Positions 53,041 to 62,652 of a DNA stretch of 64,000 nt are shown piece after piece. The position numbers and the translations under genes were made by a program. The DNA comes from Pedobacter sp. KBS0701. GTDB lineage: Bacteria > Bacteroidota > Bacteroidia > Sphingobacteriales > Sphingobacteriaceae. Below the pieces are notes generated by a model that was not told the DNA's origin, ran no database searches, and saw only the letters and a program-made list of their open reading frames with translations. Within the stretch, counting starts at the first letter, position 1. Each line of letters starts with the position of its first letter. The stretch is from NCBI RefSeq assembly GCF_005938645.2, contig NZ_CP042171.1, forward strand, positions 5,456,001-5,520,000, in the 5' to 3' direction.

Positions 53041-53997
53041 TTATTCCTTACCCCAAATCCTTGTATTCAGATCCAGCTCCTTGACAATATCATACATAAA
53101 ATTGATGGTAGAAATATCTTGATTTACAGTTTCTGGATTTAATAAAGATTTAAAAACAGGTGCCTCAAAATAATTCCGGTTCAAGGGGAAAGCGATATAC
53201 ATCCTCGATTCGATAAAGGATAAACTGATGTTATATTTGGTTTGATGATTGAGGCTTAGTATCCGCTCCATCATGGCGGGTGTAAGGATATACCTGGATT
53301 CGACCTGATCTGAACCATAAGTTACAAAGGTCTTATCAAATTCTACATTCTCCAGTTGTATAACGTCATTACTGCCAAAAGAAAACAGGTTTTTTGAAAA
53401 CCATGCGCCAAAAGCTGTTCCAAAATCTTTTGGTCTGACGATGGTTATGCCATTAAATTTCTTGTTAAAATCGGCAGCAAAGATAATTCCTCTAAAAATG
53501 TCGTGCCACTCTGTTCGCCTTCCGTCTTTTGTTTCGGTTACTGTTTTATATTCAGCATGTACTTCAGCAAAGTAAAACCGGGTTTTATCAGCACATCCCA
53601 TTACTAAATCTTCTGTTTTATAACGATCAGGCTCATTGCTAAACAACTGCGTGTACATAAACTCCGAAGCTTCAATTCCCCGGTAGGGATTAATTGATAA
53701 GCTTTCGTCTAAAAACTTAAGGGCAGCACCAATTACATTTGTCTTGTAGGCATTCTGGTAAGCTGTTAAAGAATCGTTGATCTTAAATAACAAAACTCCG
53801 CCGTAAATAACAGGTACTAAGCCACTAATTACGCCAGGAATAGGAAACCCCAGGAAAAAGCCGAGAATACAAAGCAGAATACCTGCGGCAATAAAGATAT
53901 AGCCTTTAGTTTGGGTACCGGCAATTCTTTTGCGCTCTACCTCCATTGTAGCCAAAACTTGCTGCAAGGCTACATTATTTGCAATATCGAACGACAT
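53041..53997 (-). CDS. DUF3137 family membrane protein
   Basis: 318 residues. Two neighbouring hydrophobic segments (about residues 30-70, GYIFIAAGILLCILGFFLGF) and a large cytoplasmic beta-rich region with FAEVHAEYKTVT and WHDIFRGIIFAADFNKKF, which identify DUF3137. The family is often paired with LemA, as here: its ATG overlaps the LemA stop codon (TAATG). Function unknown. Confidence 0.85.
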   Translation of the reverse strand: MSFDIANNVALQQVLATMEVERKRIAGTQTKGYIFIAAGILLCILGFFLGFPIPGVISGLVPVIYGGVLLFKINDSLTAYQNAYKTNVIGAALKFLDESLSINPYRGIEASEFMYTQLFSNEPDRYKTEDLVMGCADKTRFYFAEVHAEYKTVTETKDGRRTEWHDIFRGIIFAADFNKKFNGITIVRPKDFGTAFGAWFSKNLFSFGSNDVIQLENVEFDKTFVTYGSDQVESRYILTPAMMERILSLNHQTKYNISLSFIESRMYIAFPLNRNYFEAPVFKSLLNPETVNQDISTINFMYDIVKELDLNTRIWGKE

Positions 53998-54554
53998 TAA
54001 TTATTGAAAAGCTCTTTTGCACTAATATTTTTGCGCTCTTCAGCTGCGGTTTCTAAAACAGCAATTGCCTGGAAGTTTAACATTCCGGCAAATAAACTGC
54101 CTGGAAACATCATAATTGAATTATTATAATCGGTTACCGAAGCATTATAGGTTCTTCTGGCAGCGGCAATCTGTTCTTCGCTTTCTGTCCAGGTCGTTTG
54201 CAGGTTAATAAAATTGGTATTGGCTTTTAAATCAGGGTAATTTTCAATGTTGACCATCAAACCCCTCACATTGCTGCTTAATTGCGCATCTAAATCTGCT
54301 TTTTCTGCATTGCTGATATTTGGTGAGCCTGCTTTTGATCTCAGTTCAACTATTTTGGTTAAGGTTCCCTGCTCGTAAGTAGTGTACTGTTTTACTACTT
54401 CAACAAGGTTTGGAATAAGGTCGAACCGTTTTTTAAGCATTACATCAATGGCCGAGAAGGCATTTGTTACCTGGTTTTTCTTCCCAATAAGCGAGTTGTA
54501 AAAGAAAATCCCAATAAGAAAGATGAATCCGATAATAACGAGGGCAATAATCAT
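53997..54554 (-). CDS. lemA: LemA family protein
   Basis: 185 residues: an N-terminal membrane helix then a coiled-coil domain. YNSLIGKKNQVTNAFSAIDVMLKKRFDLIPNLVEVVKQY is the LemA signature, and ARRTYNASVTDYN a later one. Membrane-anchored helical-bundle proteins of unclear role, often next to DUF3137 or TPM-domain genes. Upstream gene of a two-gene unit. Confidence 0.93.
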   Translation of the reverse strand: MIIALVIIGFIFLIGIFFYNSLIGKKNQVTNAFSAIDVMLKKRFDLIPNLVEVVKQYTTYEQGTLTKIVELRSKAGSPNISNAEKADLDAQLSSNVRGLMVNIENYPDLKANTNFINLQTTWTESEEQIAAARRTYNASVTDYNNSIMMFPGSLFAGMLNFQAIAVLETAAEERKNISAKELFNN

Positions 54555-54605
54555 AATTTTAGTTTAAGGTTTAGAGAATAAAGATAAGAAAAGGTTACAA
54601 CATGT

Positions 54606-56414
54606 TTATCGCTTTTCATTTTGCTCACGCTTTATCCGGCGTTCTAAACGTTTTTGTTTCCGTTGTAAATGATTGGCCCGCATGGCCTTAAACTTTGCAA
54701 TATGCTCACGTACCTTATTCTGCTTTTCTTCAGTAATACCAATGCTATACTTTATCCCGGTAAAAAGGCCCTTCCAGATCATGTTGAAAAAAGAGGTATT
54801 CGAAGGCCTGCTGTAATTTACGGTTACAGGTACCAGCTTGCCATCTGCACCGGGGTTTTCAGATTTGATGATTAAAGCATTGGCTAAGAAAGATAGAAAA
54901 CCGCGGGTAACCAAATGATCTTTTTCGGGGTCATTTTTCATCAACGCTACAGAAAGGTCGTAATAGGAGAATGCTACCGTTCCTTTTGTGCCTGAATCGT
55001 TTGCCTTAAAATTGAACTTCAATTTATCTACATTCCCTCGGTTAATACGTACCAGGCCAAGTGGTTTGGTAATCTGATTTAAAACCCGCGCATTAAAATT
55101 GTGTAAAACTCCATGGTATGAAAATGCACCGTCTTTAGCCTTAAGGTCAAATATAAAGTTCACATCAAGTTTTCCTTGGCCAAATAAATAAGTATTTAAG
55201 TTAACCTCCATTATTGGGTTTATGGCCTTAATATTATCAAGGTTGGTGGCATTTTTTATAATTCCAGAGGTGTTTTCAAAACTGATCCGGCCTCTTTGAT
55301 TACTTTCACTGTTAAAAACAGAATAGTTAACATTTACATCTTTCAGCTGGATTTTCTGGACCAGAATAGGCGCACGAACGAGCTGCAAAAGCTGGTGGGG
55401 AAATTTACCGATCTTATTCTCCTGTGGTCTACCCGGGAGCCCATTTTGGTTAAAAACAGATATAAAACCGTTAGCAATGGCCATCTCTTTTGCCCATAGC
55501 TCCTGTTTGCTGATGTAAAGCGGTAAGTCGATGCCATTGAGCATAATATCGCGCATGCCAATATCAAAACGCTCTCTGGCATACCCCGCAACCTTGCCAA
55601 ATTTCATTTCATCATATAACGGAACCAGCGCAAAGCTATTTATCCTTAGCTTACCTGTAATAGCCCTGAAATCAAGCTGATCAAGCTTGATATCGTACAT
55701 TTTATCAGGTGTGCGGTACACATAGTTATTCAGGTTGATTACGATATCTTTTAGCAGGTAAAACCGGCTCGGATCATCTGCAGAGGTAGAATCAACCAGC
55801 AAATCGGTTAGCGTAATGTTAAGGTCGTCAATATTGAAAGGTACTGAATTGGGTACATTTTTATTCACATACTTAAAACTTACATCTTTAAAACGGATGG
55901 TTTTAATGCTAAACTCTTTCAGGTTTTTAGAGATGATATCGTAAGGTGATTTAATGGGCCTGGGCGCACGCCCTTCATTAAAAGCAAATTGCTGATTAAC
56001 CATGGTTACTTCAGGTTTATCAAATATGATTTCCTCTAACTGCAGTTTTTTTTCGCGGTATAAGGTTAACGGATGGAAGCGCTTCACCACCAGTTTTTTT
56101 AAAGAAACAGTATATAAATTGTTTGGCGCTCTTTTTAAGGCTATAAGTTGTCTGAACCGATTGGTATCGGGCGTTATTTTTACATTCTGTAAAGTGGCAT
56201 TGCCCGTAAAAACATTTGTAGAAACCTTGGTAAAACTAATGGTATATAAACTATCGGTTGATTTATAGAGCAGTGTTTTGATCCTGTCAGTTAAAATAGG
56301 GCGAGACTTTACATTTAACAACCAGGCTACGCCTGCAAGTACGATAAAAACACTGATTAGTGTACACACAATCCATTTAAAAACTTTATAACGGTATCTT
56401 TTGGTCTCAGGCAT
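54606..56414 (-). CDS. AsmA-like inner-membrane protein, paralogue 1
   Basis: 602 residues. One N-terminal membrane helix (about 12-32), then a long beta-rich periplasmic region that begins SRPILTDRIKTLLYKSTDSLYTISFTKVSTN. The later part has LGLVRINRGNVDKLKFNFKAN and GFLSFLANALIIKSENPG, and a very basic C-terminus (RKQKRLERRIKREQ). Shape and repeats resemble AsmA/DUF748 proteins, which help lipid transport. Similar along its length to the gene upstream. Confidence 0.7.
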   Translation of the reverse strand: MPETKRYRYKVFKWIVCTLISVFIVLAGVAWLLNVKSRPILTDRIKTLLYKSTDSLYTISFTKVSTNVFTGNATLQNVKITPDTNRFRQLIALKRAPNNLYTVSLKKLVVKRFHPLTLYREKKLQLEEIIFDKPEVTMVNQQFAFNEGRAPRPIKSPYDIISKNLKEFSIKTIRFKDVSFKYVNKNVPNSVPFNIDDLNITLTDLLVDSTSADDPSRFYLLKDIVINLNNYVYRTPDKMYDIKLDQLDFRAITGKLRINSFALVPLYDEMKFGKVAGYARERFDIGMRDIMLNGIDLPLYISKQELWAKEMAIANGFISVFNQNGLPGRPQENKIGKFPHQLLQLVRAPILVQKIQLKDVNVNYSVFNSESNQRGRISFENTSGIIKNATNLDNIKAINPIMEVNLNTYLFGQGKLDVNFIFDLKAKDGAFSYHGVLHNFNARVLNQITKPLGLVRINRGNVDKLKFNFKANDSGTKGTVAFSYYDLSVALMKNDPEKDHLVTRGFLSFLANALIIKSENPGADGKLVPVTVNYSRPSNTSFFNMIWKGLFTGIKYSIGITEEKQNKVREHIAKFKAMRANHLQRKQKRLERRIKREQNEKR

Positions 56415-56481
56415 TAAAAAATGAGAAATTGTGGTTTACCAGCAATATACGGTTATATACATATATTTGAAAAATGTAAGA

Positions 56482-58269
56482 TCAGTTTTTTTCTCTTCGG
56501 GCTTTTCTTGCAGCTTTTCTGTCTACCCGTTTTTGTTGCCTTATTTTTTTTGCAATTACTTTCTGTTGTTTTACCGGATCCTTTTCAGGTACTATTCCAA
56601 CACCTACAATATCCTTTATGCCTACAAAAACGGTTTTCCACATCAGGTTAAAAAAAGAGGCAGAATTAATCCTGGTATTCGTCATGTTTGCTGTTCTGGG
56701 TGCTTCGCCTTTTTGTGGATTTTCATCTTTAACTAAAATGGTATTAGCCAAAAAAGATAAAAATCCTTTTTCTTTAGTTCCTTCCCCATCAATATTGTCT
56801 GATAAGAGTTTTACTTTCAGGTTCGTGTACAACATATTCATAGAACCGGTTGCTGATCTTAAATTTCCATTCGCCTTAAAATCGATATGTTGTATGTCTC
56901 CACTTTCTATTTCTACCAAGCCCAGCGCTTTAGATAAAGGATTTAGATTTTTCATATCAAATTTGCCCAAACGCCCGCTGTAGGTAAAAGCGCCATTTTG
57001 ATCGGTTAGGTTGAAATCGATTTTTACATTCAGCTTTCCGGTGCCCATTAAAAGCGCGTTTAAATCTGCCTGGGCATGATTCTTTTTGTTCAATTGTAAG
57101 CTATCATTGGTTACATTTAAAATGTTTCCTGTTAACGCGTTAAAGTCAACTGATCCAATTTTTTTACTTGCAGGGTTAAACTCAGCATATTTAACATGAA
57201 TATCTTTCAGCTTTATGGTATCAATCAGGATGGGCATGTTTAACCTTTTCAGTGCTATATGGGGATAGTTTCGGCCTTTATCAAAGCCCGGCGGCGGTGG
57301 CGATTCGCGGCTCATAAAAACTTCTACATTGGCCGGACCAATCTTCAACGATTTTGCATATAGTTTCTGGTCGGTATTTAAACCAATAAAATCCACGCCA
57401 TTAAATTCTATTTTATCAAAGCTTAAATTGTACCGGTCTTTCTGGATATTGTATTTTCTTGCAAAAGTAAGTTCATCGTACAATGGTGTAAGTTTAAATC
57501 CTTTAACCGTTATTTTTTTTGATGAGGTAGAGCCTTTAATGGTATCCACTTTCATGGAGTACATTTTATCTTTTGTTACCGATTTATAACCTGCAATCTG
57601 AAATGATGCATCTTTGGTATCGTAAAACCTCGTTGTATCGCTTCCTGAAAGCGAATCCAACAAGAAATCGTTAATGTTAATATCAAGGTGTTTGATCGAG
57701 TTTTTGGTTTTTTTTGCTGCGGTTTTGTTGATATAATCGAAATCTGCATCTACAATTTTGATGCTTTTAACACGTACCGATTTAAAGGTTTTGGAAATCT
57801 GCTCATAAAGCGATTTTTCATCTTTTATGGTATCGGGTTTCTTGGTCACCTTGTTAAAAATCATGTTGATGGAGGGCTGCTGTAAAAGAATTTCCCTTAC
57901 ATCTATCCGTTTTTTAAAGTAGGCCGTTAGTATTCCAACCCTTGTAATCTGCAGTTTCTTTAATTTAATTTCGAAAGTATGGGCGGGAGCCAATTGTTTT
58001 TTCTTTAAGCTATCAAAAACAGCAGTATCGGGTGTTAGCGTAACATCGCGCAGAGCTAAACTACCTGTAATTACATTTAAGTTAATGCTTTTAAAATCTA
58101 TCCGGTATAGATGATGGGAGCCATTATAAACACCAGCCTTAATTTTTTCGGTCAATACAGGCTTCCATCTGGCGCTTAAAAACATAGCCCCAAATGCCAC
58201 AATTAAGATCAATATACCGAATATGCTTCCTATCCAGATCCAAACTTTATTTCTATGTTGAGCTGTCAT
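56482..58269 (-). CDS. AsmA-like inner-membrane protein, paralogue 2
   Basis: 595 residues with the same layout as paralogue 1: membrane helix (about 10-30), WKPVLTEKIKAGVYNGSHHLYRIDFKSINLN, then LGLVEIESGDIQHIDFKANGN, GFLSFLANTILVKDENPQ, and a basic C-terminus. They are 67 bases apart on the same strand and arose by tandem duplication, with sequence identity now low. The role is unknown; AsmA-like proteins are thought to bridge inner and outer membranes for phospholipids. Confidence 0.7.
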   Translation of the reverse strand: MTAQHRNKVWIWIGSIFGILILIVAFGAMFLSARWKPVLTEKIKAGVYNGSHHLYRIDFKSINLNVITGSLALRDVTLTPDTAVFDSLKKKQLAPAHTFEIKLKKLQITRVGILTAYFKKRIDVREILLQQPSINMIFNKVTKKPDTIKDEKSLYEQISKTFKSVRVKSIKIVDADFDYINKTAAKKTKNSIKHLDININDFLLDSLSGSDTTRFYDTKDASFQIAGYKSVTKDKMYSMKVDTIKGSTSSKKITVKGFKLTPLYDELTFARKYNIQKDRYNLSFDKIEFNGVDFIGLNTDQKLYAKSLKIGPANVEVFMSRESPPPPGFDKGRNYPHIALKRLNMPILIDTIKLKDIHVKYAEFNPASKKIGSVDFNALTGNILNVTNDSLQLNKKNHAQADLNALLMGTGKLNVKIDFNLTDQNGAFTYSGRLGKFDMKNLNPLSKALGLVEIESGDIQHIDFKANGNLRSATGSMNMLYTNLKVKLLSDNIDGEGTKEKGFLSFLANTILVKDENPQKGEAPRTANMTNTRINSASFFNLMWKTVFVGIKDIVGVGIVPEKDPVKQQKVIAKKIRQQKRVDRKAARKARREKN

Positions 58270-58388
58270 TTATTATGGCTTATCAATAGGTAACATATAG
58301 AAGAGCGAAAGGTTTTTTAGGGGCAAGGCAAAAGCCGAAAGACCAAAGAGGAGGTACTGTTGCTGCATTATTGTTAAAATTATTTTTT

Positions 58389-59140
58389 GGAGCGCAAGGG
58401 CGGGGTAAGCAACATCGTTTGTTCCTTTGCTTCGCTTGTACGCTTCGGCCGTCGTACCTCCGGGCCTGCAGGGTACCGCTTTGCAAAGGGCTAGATTGGT
58501 TAGGCCTGTGGTATGGAAACCCCCTCATAGTAGCAAGAACAGATGTAACCTAAACCCGGCCGTAGCGGAATGCCACAATTTTTCCAATTGGGGCAGAAGC
58601 GGGGGCGGAGCTGCATCGCCACATCGGCACCGAAGCTTGCATTTCCAAAAACATCCTGGCTCATTTATAAAGCGGAACTATTAATTTGGAGCGCAAGGGC
58701 AGGGTAAGCAACATCATTTGGTCCTTTGCTACGCTTGTACGCTTCGGCCGTCGTACCTCCGGGCCTGCAGGGTACCGCTTCGCCAAGGGCTAAATTGGTT
58801 AGGCCTGTGGTATGGAAAACCCCTCATAGTAGCAAAAACAGATGTAATCTAAACCCGACCGTAGTGGGATGCCACAATTTTTTCAATTGGGGCAGAAGCG
58901 GGGGCGGGGCTGTATCCTGCCATCGACACCGAAGCCTGCATTTCCAAAAAAAATCCTGACTCGTTTTATAACGATGAACTATTAATTTGGAGCGCAAGTG
59001 CAGTACAAGTAATATCGTTTGTTCCTTTGCTTCGCTTGTACGCTTCGGCCGTCGTGCCTCCGGGCCTGCAGTGTACCGCTTCGCCAGGGCTAGCTAGGTG
59101 AGGGCGATCGTAAGTAAAATCTCCTCATAGTAGCATATGG
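58389..59140. repeat. Second tandem array of the ~300-bp modular element, about 2.5 copies
   Basis: Copies begin with GGAGCGCAA at 58389, 58688 and 58989 (periods 299 and 301); the third stops after about 150 bases. The order of modules equals that of the array at 36978 read on the opposite strand: module A (GGAGCGCAAGG ... GTACGCTTCGGCCGTCGTAC, CTCCGGGCCTGCAGGGTA, GGGCTA), then module B (TAAACCCGGCCGTAGCGG ... TGCCACAATT pairing with AATTGGGGCA at 58571-58595). The gap from 58270 to 58388 has no gene, nor does 59141-59205. Short ORFs inside are not coding. Confidence 0.8.
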
Positions 59141-59205
59141 TTTAATGGGGCCTGCTTACTGTTTTATCATAATCATACTGTAAACATTTAAACAAAATAT
59201 GTCAA

Positions 59206-59238
59206 TTTGTCACTTTTAATTTTATTTATGTATTTTTG
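59206..59238 (+). promoter_or_regulatory. Promoter of miaB
   Basis: -33 TTTG (59206-59209), 21-bp spacer, -7 TATTTTTG (59231-59238), about 23 bases before the miaB ATG. Confidence 0.6.
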
Positions 59239-59261
59239 CAATCCCCAATATTTTTTAAATA

Positions 59262-60677
59262 ATGATTGATTTACAAGTACAGGATAAGACGCACGATGAA
59301 GCCAGGCAAGGTGAAGCTTTAATTTTAGATACACCGATTAAAGCCGATGCCCGTAAATTATATATCGAAAGTTACGGTTGTGCAATGAATTTCGCGGATA
59401 GTGAAATCGTGGCCTCTATTTTATCGGAAACTGGATTTGAAACCACGGGGGATTATCACCAGGCTGATGTAATCTTCATTAATACCTGCTCAATCCGCGA
59501 AAACGCAGAAACCAGGGTTAGAAACCGACTATCACAGTTTGGTGTCGAAAAACGCCGTAACCCGAAATTAATTGTTGGGGTTTTGGGCTGCATGGCAGAA
59601 CGTTTAAAATCTAAATTTTTGGAAGAAGAACGTTTGGTTGATGTAGTGGTAGGACCTGATGCTTACCGCGATCTGCCTAACTTAATTGAGCAGGTAGAAA
59701 GCGGACATAAAGCAGTTAATGTTTTATTATCTCGCGAAGAAACCTATGCTGATATTAGTCCGGTTCGTTTAAACAGTAACGGAATAACCGCTTTCATTTC
59801 CATTACCCGTGGTTGTAATAACATGTGTTCTTTCTGCGTGGTACCTTTTACCCGTGGCCGCGAACGAAGCCGCGATGCCCATTCTATTATAGAAGAAGCA
59901 AGGGGCTTATTTGAAGCGGGCTACCGGGAAGTTACACTTTTAGGTCAAAACGTAGATTCGTACACCTGGACATCGGAAGACGGAACAGAAACGGTTAACT
60001 TTGCGCAGCTTTTGGAGCAAACAGCATTGGTTAGTCCGGATTTAAGGGTACGTTTCTCTACTTCGCATCCAAAAGATATTACCGACGAAGTTTTACATAC
60101 CATTGCTAAATACGATAACATCTGTAATTATATCCACTTGCCTGTCCAATCAGGAAATACCCGCATATTGGAGTTAATGAACAGGACTTATACCCGCGAA
60201 TGGTATATCAATCGTATCGACGCCATCCGCAACATTATTCCAGGTTGTGCAATTTCTACCGATATCATTGCCGGTTTCTGTACAGAAACTGAAGATGAAC
60301 ATGAGGAAACCCTGAGTATGATGGATTATGTGCAATATGATTTTGCTTATAACTTTACCTACTCTGAAAGACCAGGAACTTTAGCCGCCCGTAAATTGGA
60401 AGATGATATTCCTGAAGAAGTGAAAAAACGCCGTTTAGCAGAGATCTTAGCCAAACAACAGGCACATTCGTTAATGCGTTTGCAAGAGTGGGTGGGTAAA
60501 ACCGTTCGGGTTTTGATTGAAGGCACTTCAAAAAAATCTGATCTGGATTATTGCGGAAGAGGAGATAGCGGAGCGATGGCCATTTTCCCAGCCATTGATG
60601 GCGTTAAACCAGGCCAGTATGCAAATGTGTATATCGAAAAATGTACATCTGCTACGTTAATTGGTAAAATAGTTTAA
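59262..60677 (+). CDS. miaB: tRNA-2-methylthio-N6-dimethylallyladenosine synthase
   Basis: 471 residues. Three domains: UPF0004 with Cys in SYGCAMNFADSE, NTCSIRENAE and LGCMAERL for the auxiliary 4Fe-4S cluster; radical SAM with RGCNNMCSFCVVPFTRGRERSR; and a C-terminal TRAM domain. Adds the methylthio group to i6A37 of tRNAs that read UNN codons. About 20 residues before the first Cys strand are an extension usual in the phylum. Confidence 0.95.
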   Translation: MIDLQVQDKTHDEARQGEALILDTPIKADARKLYIESYGCAMNFADSEIVASILSETGFETTGDYHQADVIFINTCSIRENAETRVRNRLSQFGVEKRRNPKLIVGVLGCMAERLKSKFLEEERLVDVVVGPDAYRDLPNLIEQVESGHKAVNVLLSREETYADISPVRLNSNGITAFISITRGCNNMCSFCVVPFTRGRERSRDAHSIIEEARGLFEAGYREVTLLGQNVDSYTWTSEDGTETVNFAQLLEQTALVSPDLRVRFSTSHPKDITDEVLHTIAKYDNICNYIHLPVQSGNTRILELMNRTYTREWYINRIDAIRNIIPGCAISTDIIAGFCTETEDEHEETLSMMDYVQYDFAYNFTYSERPGTLAARKLEDDIPEEVKKRRLAEILAKQQAHSLMRLQEWVGKTVRVLIEGTSKKSDLDYCGRGDSGAMAIFPAIDGVKPGQYANVYIEKCTSATLIGKIV

Positions 60678-60680
60678 AAA

Positions 60681-60743
60681 GGTTGAGGGTAAAAGGTAAG
60701 GGGCCTAAGGTCTCATATCTCATATCCCAACTCAAATCTAAAG
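60681..60743. repeat. Heptanucleotide array filling the miaB to sigma-54 regulator gap
   Basis: Nine heptads in one register from three bases after the miaB stop to one base before the next ATG: GGTTGAG, GGTAAAA, GGTAAGG, GGCCTAA, GGTCTCA, TATCTCA, TATCCCA, ACTCAAA, TCTAAAG. Confidence 0.8.
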
Positions 60744-60744
60744 A

Positions 60745-61995
60745 ATGGATACACAAAATATTAAACAACGTTTCGGTATTATTGGCAATTCGCCTCTGCT
60801 TAACCGTGCCATAGATATTGCAAGCCAGGTAGCACCGACCGATATGTCGGTACTAATAACAGGCGAAAGTGGTAGTGGTAAAGAGGTATTCTCACAGATT
60901 ATCCATCAAATGAGTGCGCGTAAACACGGTGCTTTTATAGCGGTAAACTGTGGTGCCATCCCTGAAGGAACGATAGATTCTGAGCTTTTTGGTCACGAAA
61001 AAGGATCATTTACCGGTGCGCACGAAGCCCGTAAAGGATATTTTGAGGTGGCGAATGGCGGTACCATCTTTTTAGACGAGGTTGCTGAACTACCTTTAGG
61101 TACGCAGGCACGTTTACTGCGTATTTTAGAAAGTGGCGAATACTTACGTGTAGGGTCTTCTAAAGTACAGAAAACAGATGTCCGCATTATTGCTGCCACT
61201 AATGTTGATGTGTATAACCGCGTTAAGAACGGAAAATTTCGCGAAGACTTATATTACAGGTTAAATACTGTTCCATTACGCATACCGGCTTTGCAAGAAC
61301 GTAAAGAAGATATTTATTTATTATTCAGAAAATTCGCTGCCGATTTTAGTGATAAATACCGTAGTCCGGCGTTACACCTGGAGCCAGACGCCATCCAGAT
61401 TTTAACCAATTACAGCTGGCCAGGTAATGTTCGCCAATTAAAAAATATTGCGGAGCAGATCTGCGTATTGGAAAAAGACCGGAATGTTACCGGGCAAGCC
61501 ATTTTAAACTATATCCCGAACGAAGCTGGAAGTAATTTGCCAATGGCGATTAACGCTCAGTCGAAAGAAGATTTTACAGAAAGAGATATTTTGTACAAGG
61601 TGCTTTTTGATATGAAAAAGGATATGGTTGAGCTTAAAAAACTCGTTGCTGAAATTATTCAGCACGGCGGAAATACCGCTACCGTTTTGGCAGATAATCC
61701 GCAGTATATCAATCAGCTGTATCGTGATGTAGAATTGCCGGCAGGACAAGAGCATGCCTTTACCATCCAGCAACCTACGCCAAGCAATAATAATAACATT
61801 AACAACAATAACAATGCTGATTATTTTGCGCACGAGGCCGAAGAAGTAGAAGAATCCTTGTCCTTAGTGGATAAAGAATCGGATCTGATTAAAAAAGCGT
61901 TAAAAAAACACAAGGGTAAGCGTAAGTTTGCTGCTCAGGAACTGGGTATTTCAGAACGTACCTTGTACAGGAAAATTAAAGAATTAAACCTGTAA
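60745..61995 (+). CDS. Sigma-54-dependent transcriptional activator without receiver domain
   Basis: 416 residues. The AAA+ domain begins almost at the N-terminus: Walker A GESGSGKEV, sigma-54 contact loop GSFTGA (Ser for the usual Ala), Walker B GGTIFLDEVAEL. Next come about 100 residues including an Asn-rich run near residue 352, and a Fis-type helix-turn-helix at the end (GKRKFAAQELGISERTLYRKIKEL). No sensory domain precedes the AAA+ part, so control must come from expression level or partners. rpoN is not in the window. Confidence 0.9.
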   Translation: MDTQNIKQRFGIIGNSPLLNRAIDIASQVAPTDMSVLITGESGSGKEVFSQIIHQMSARKHGAFIAVNCGAIPEGTIDSELFGHEKGSFTGAHEARKGYFEVANGGTIFLDEVAELPLGTQARLLRILESGEYLRVGSSKVQKTDVRIIAATNVDVYNRVKNGKFREDLYYRLNTVPLRIPALQERKEDIYLLFRKFAADFSDKYRSPALHLEPDAIQILTNYSWPGNVRQLKNIAEQICVLEKDRNVTGQAILNYIPNEAGSNLPMAINAQSKEDFTERDILYKVLFDMKKDMVELKKLVAEIIQHGGNTATVLADNPQYINQLYRDVELPAGQEHAFTIQQPTPSNNNNINNNNNADYFAHEAEEVEESLSLVDKESDLIKKALKKHKGKRKFAAQELGISERTLYRKIKELNL

Positions 61996-62062
61996 TTTTA
62001 AAATTGCTATTTTAATTACCTGCAAAAGCACGTCTCCCAAAACTTAGATAACATTTTCGATA

Positions 62063-62578
62063 ATGATGAAAATTAGAATATTTGCCATAATCCTGCTTGC
62101 CTCGGTTTTTAGCGCGTGCTCTTATAAATTTAGTGGAGCATCAACAACAGGGTTAAAAACGGTGGTGGTTCGGGTATTTGAAAATAATGCACCATTAGTG
62201 GTACCAACGTTGAGTAACCAGATCACTGAATCGTTAAAAAGCCGTATCCGTAACCAAACCAAATTGATTATTTCTCCAACAGGTGAAGGAGATGCATCAT
62301 TTGAGGGGAGAATAACAGGTTACGATATTAAACCGGTTGCGCTTCAAAATAGTGCTACGCCAACCTCGGGAGCAAACAGATTAACCATAACCGTTTCTGT
62401 AAAATATAAGAATAACATAAAAGAACACGAAAAAGAAAGTTTTGAAGAGAGCTTTACCAGATATTTTGATTTTCCCATCAACGGGGCGCCAATTCAAACC
62501 TTATTGCCTGGGGCTATCGAAAATATTAACAAACAATTATCTGAAGATATTTTTAACCGTGCATTTGCGCAGTGGTAA
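62063..62578 (+). CDS. lptE: LptE family LPS-assembly lipoprotein
   Basis: 171 residues. Lipobox SVFSACSYKFSG after the signal sequence; the mature domain is alpha/beta with PTLSNQITESLKSRIRNQTKL, as in Bacteroidota LptE. It would plug the LptD barrel and help deliver LPS to the cell surface. The other LPS genes of the window (lpx) are 42 kb away. Two adjacent ATG codons allow either start. Closely precedes the TPR-like gene and secG on the same strand. Confidence 0.88.
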   Translation: MMKIRIFAIILLASVFSACSYKFSGASTTGLKTVVVRVFENNAPLVVPTLSNQITESLKSRIRNQTKLIISPTGEGDASFEGRITGYDIKPVALQNSATPTSGANRLTITVSVKYKNNIKEHEKESFEESFTRYFDFPINGAPIQTLLPGAIENINKQLSEDIFNRAFAQW

Positions 62579-62652
62579 ATAAAGCAGGACTCTAAAAGAC
62601 AAAATTTTCAAAACCCGTCTACATTTTTTTAACTTAGCGGCAAACCTGGATA

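Noticed and set aside
58427..58959. ORFs MLRLYASAVVPPGLQG... in the second array
   Set aside because: Present only through the repeat period; the frame runs across the GTACG/CGTAC stem and changes in the third copy.
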